Source: Chara braunii
Taxonomy: Eukaryota > Streptophyta > Charophyceae > Charales > Characeae
Length of the DNA: 29,047 nucleotides
Assembly (NCBI GenBank): GCA_003427395.1
Contig: BFEA01000002.1
Coordinates: 1,947,181-1,976,227 of the forward strand
Direction of reading: 5' to 3'
The notes beneath the pieces were generated by a model. It did no database searches and was not told where the DNA came from. It saw only the letters and a list, made by a program, of their open reading frames with translations. Each line of letters begins with the position of its first letter. Position 1 is the stretch's first letter. Of the stretch, positions 28,982 to 29,047 are shown in pieces. A program made the position numbers and the translations under genes.

Positions 28982-29047
<66 letters not shown>
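28982..29047. repeat. (CT)n microsatellite at contig end
   Basis: A pure CT run to the last base, mirroring the (AG)n start. Confidence 0.95.

Overview
This window looks like a whole contig of nuclear DNA from a plant-lineage eukaryote. It has spliced genes with long introns, very dense dinucleotide microsatellites, LINE debris, a MITE-like hairpin, poly(A)/poly(T) tracts and an assembly gap. The one clearly recognisable gene is a bHLH transcription factor whose DNA-binding domain most resembles the plant BIM (BES1-interacting Myc-like) family. Together with a 5.2-kb intron inside the bHLH domain and the repeat load, this suggests a streptophyte alga with a large genome, for example a Chara-type charophyte. 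The lineage call is inference; the bHLH call rests on the residues.

Layout. 1-4.3 kb: no convincing gene. It holds an (AG)n contig end, several tandem duplications, a CpG-rich stretch with a possible TATA box near 1.43 kb, and large (CA)n/(GA)n tracts. 4.3-13.05 kb: the bHLH gene on the + strand, with a TATA-like box at 4312-4319, an ATG at 4425, and four coding exons (4425-4687, 9877-11181, 11856-12177, 12904-12942 or 12915-13049). Splice phases agree across all joins. Intron 1 (5.2 kb) carries a Tc1/mariner-like MITE, minisatellites, long (CT)n tracts and two small homopolymer insertions flanked by direct repeats. 13.05-17.9 kb: no gene seen, but an 89-bp x3 repeat and other tandem repeats. 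17.9-19.25 kb: two clusters of short CpG-rich palindromes bracket an AT hairpin, (GATT)n/(AATC)n arms and a 255-bp assembly gap. 19.49-21.16 kb: a decayed minus-strand LINE ORF2 in which endonuclease and zinc-knuckle regions survive, the reverse transcriptase is missing, and 196 bp of the endonuclease region is tandemly duplicated. 21.2-29.05 kb: mostly non-coding. It has one plausible exon of an unknown + strand gene (23573-23958), a dispersed repeat with a hairpin core, a fold-back at 25.4 kb, a palindrome-rich GC patch at 28.74-28.95 kb, and a (CT)n contig end.

Most notable: (1) the split BIM-like gene, with an intron-1 acceptor that has no pyrimidine tract and sits behind TG/G-rich repeats; (2) four places where a 20-26-nt poly(A)/poly(T)-centred insert is flanked by 11-14-bp direct repeats, the pattern expected if only the tail of a retrotransposon integrated; (3) a small undescribed dispersed repeat with a conserved hairpin core.
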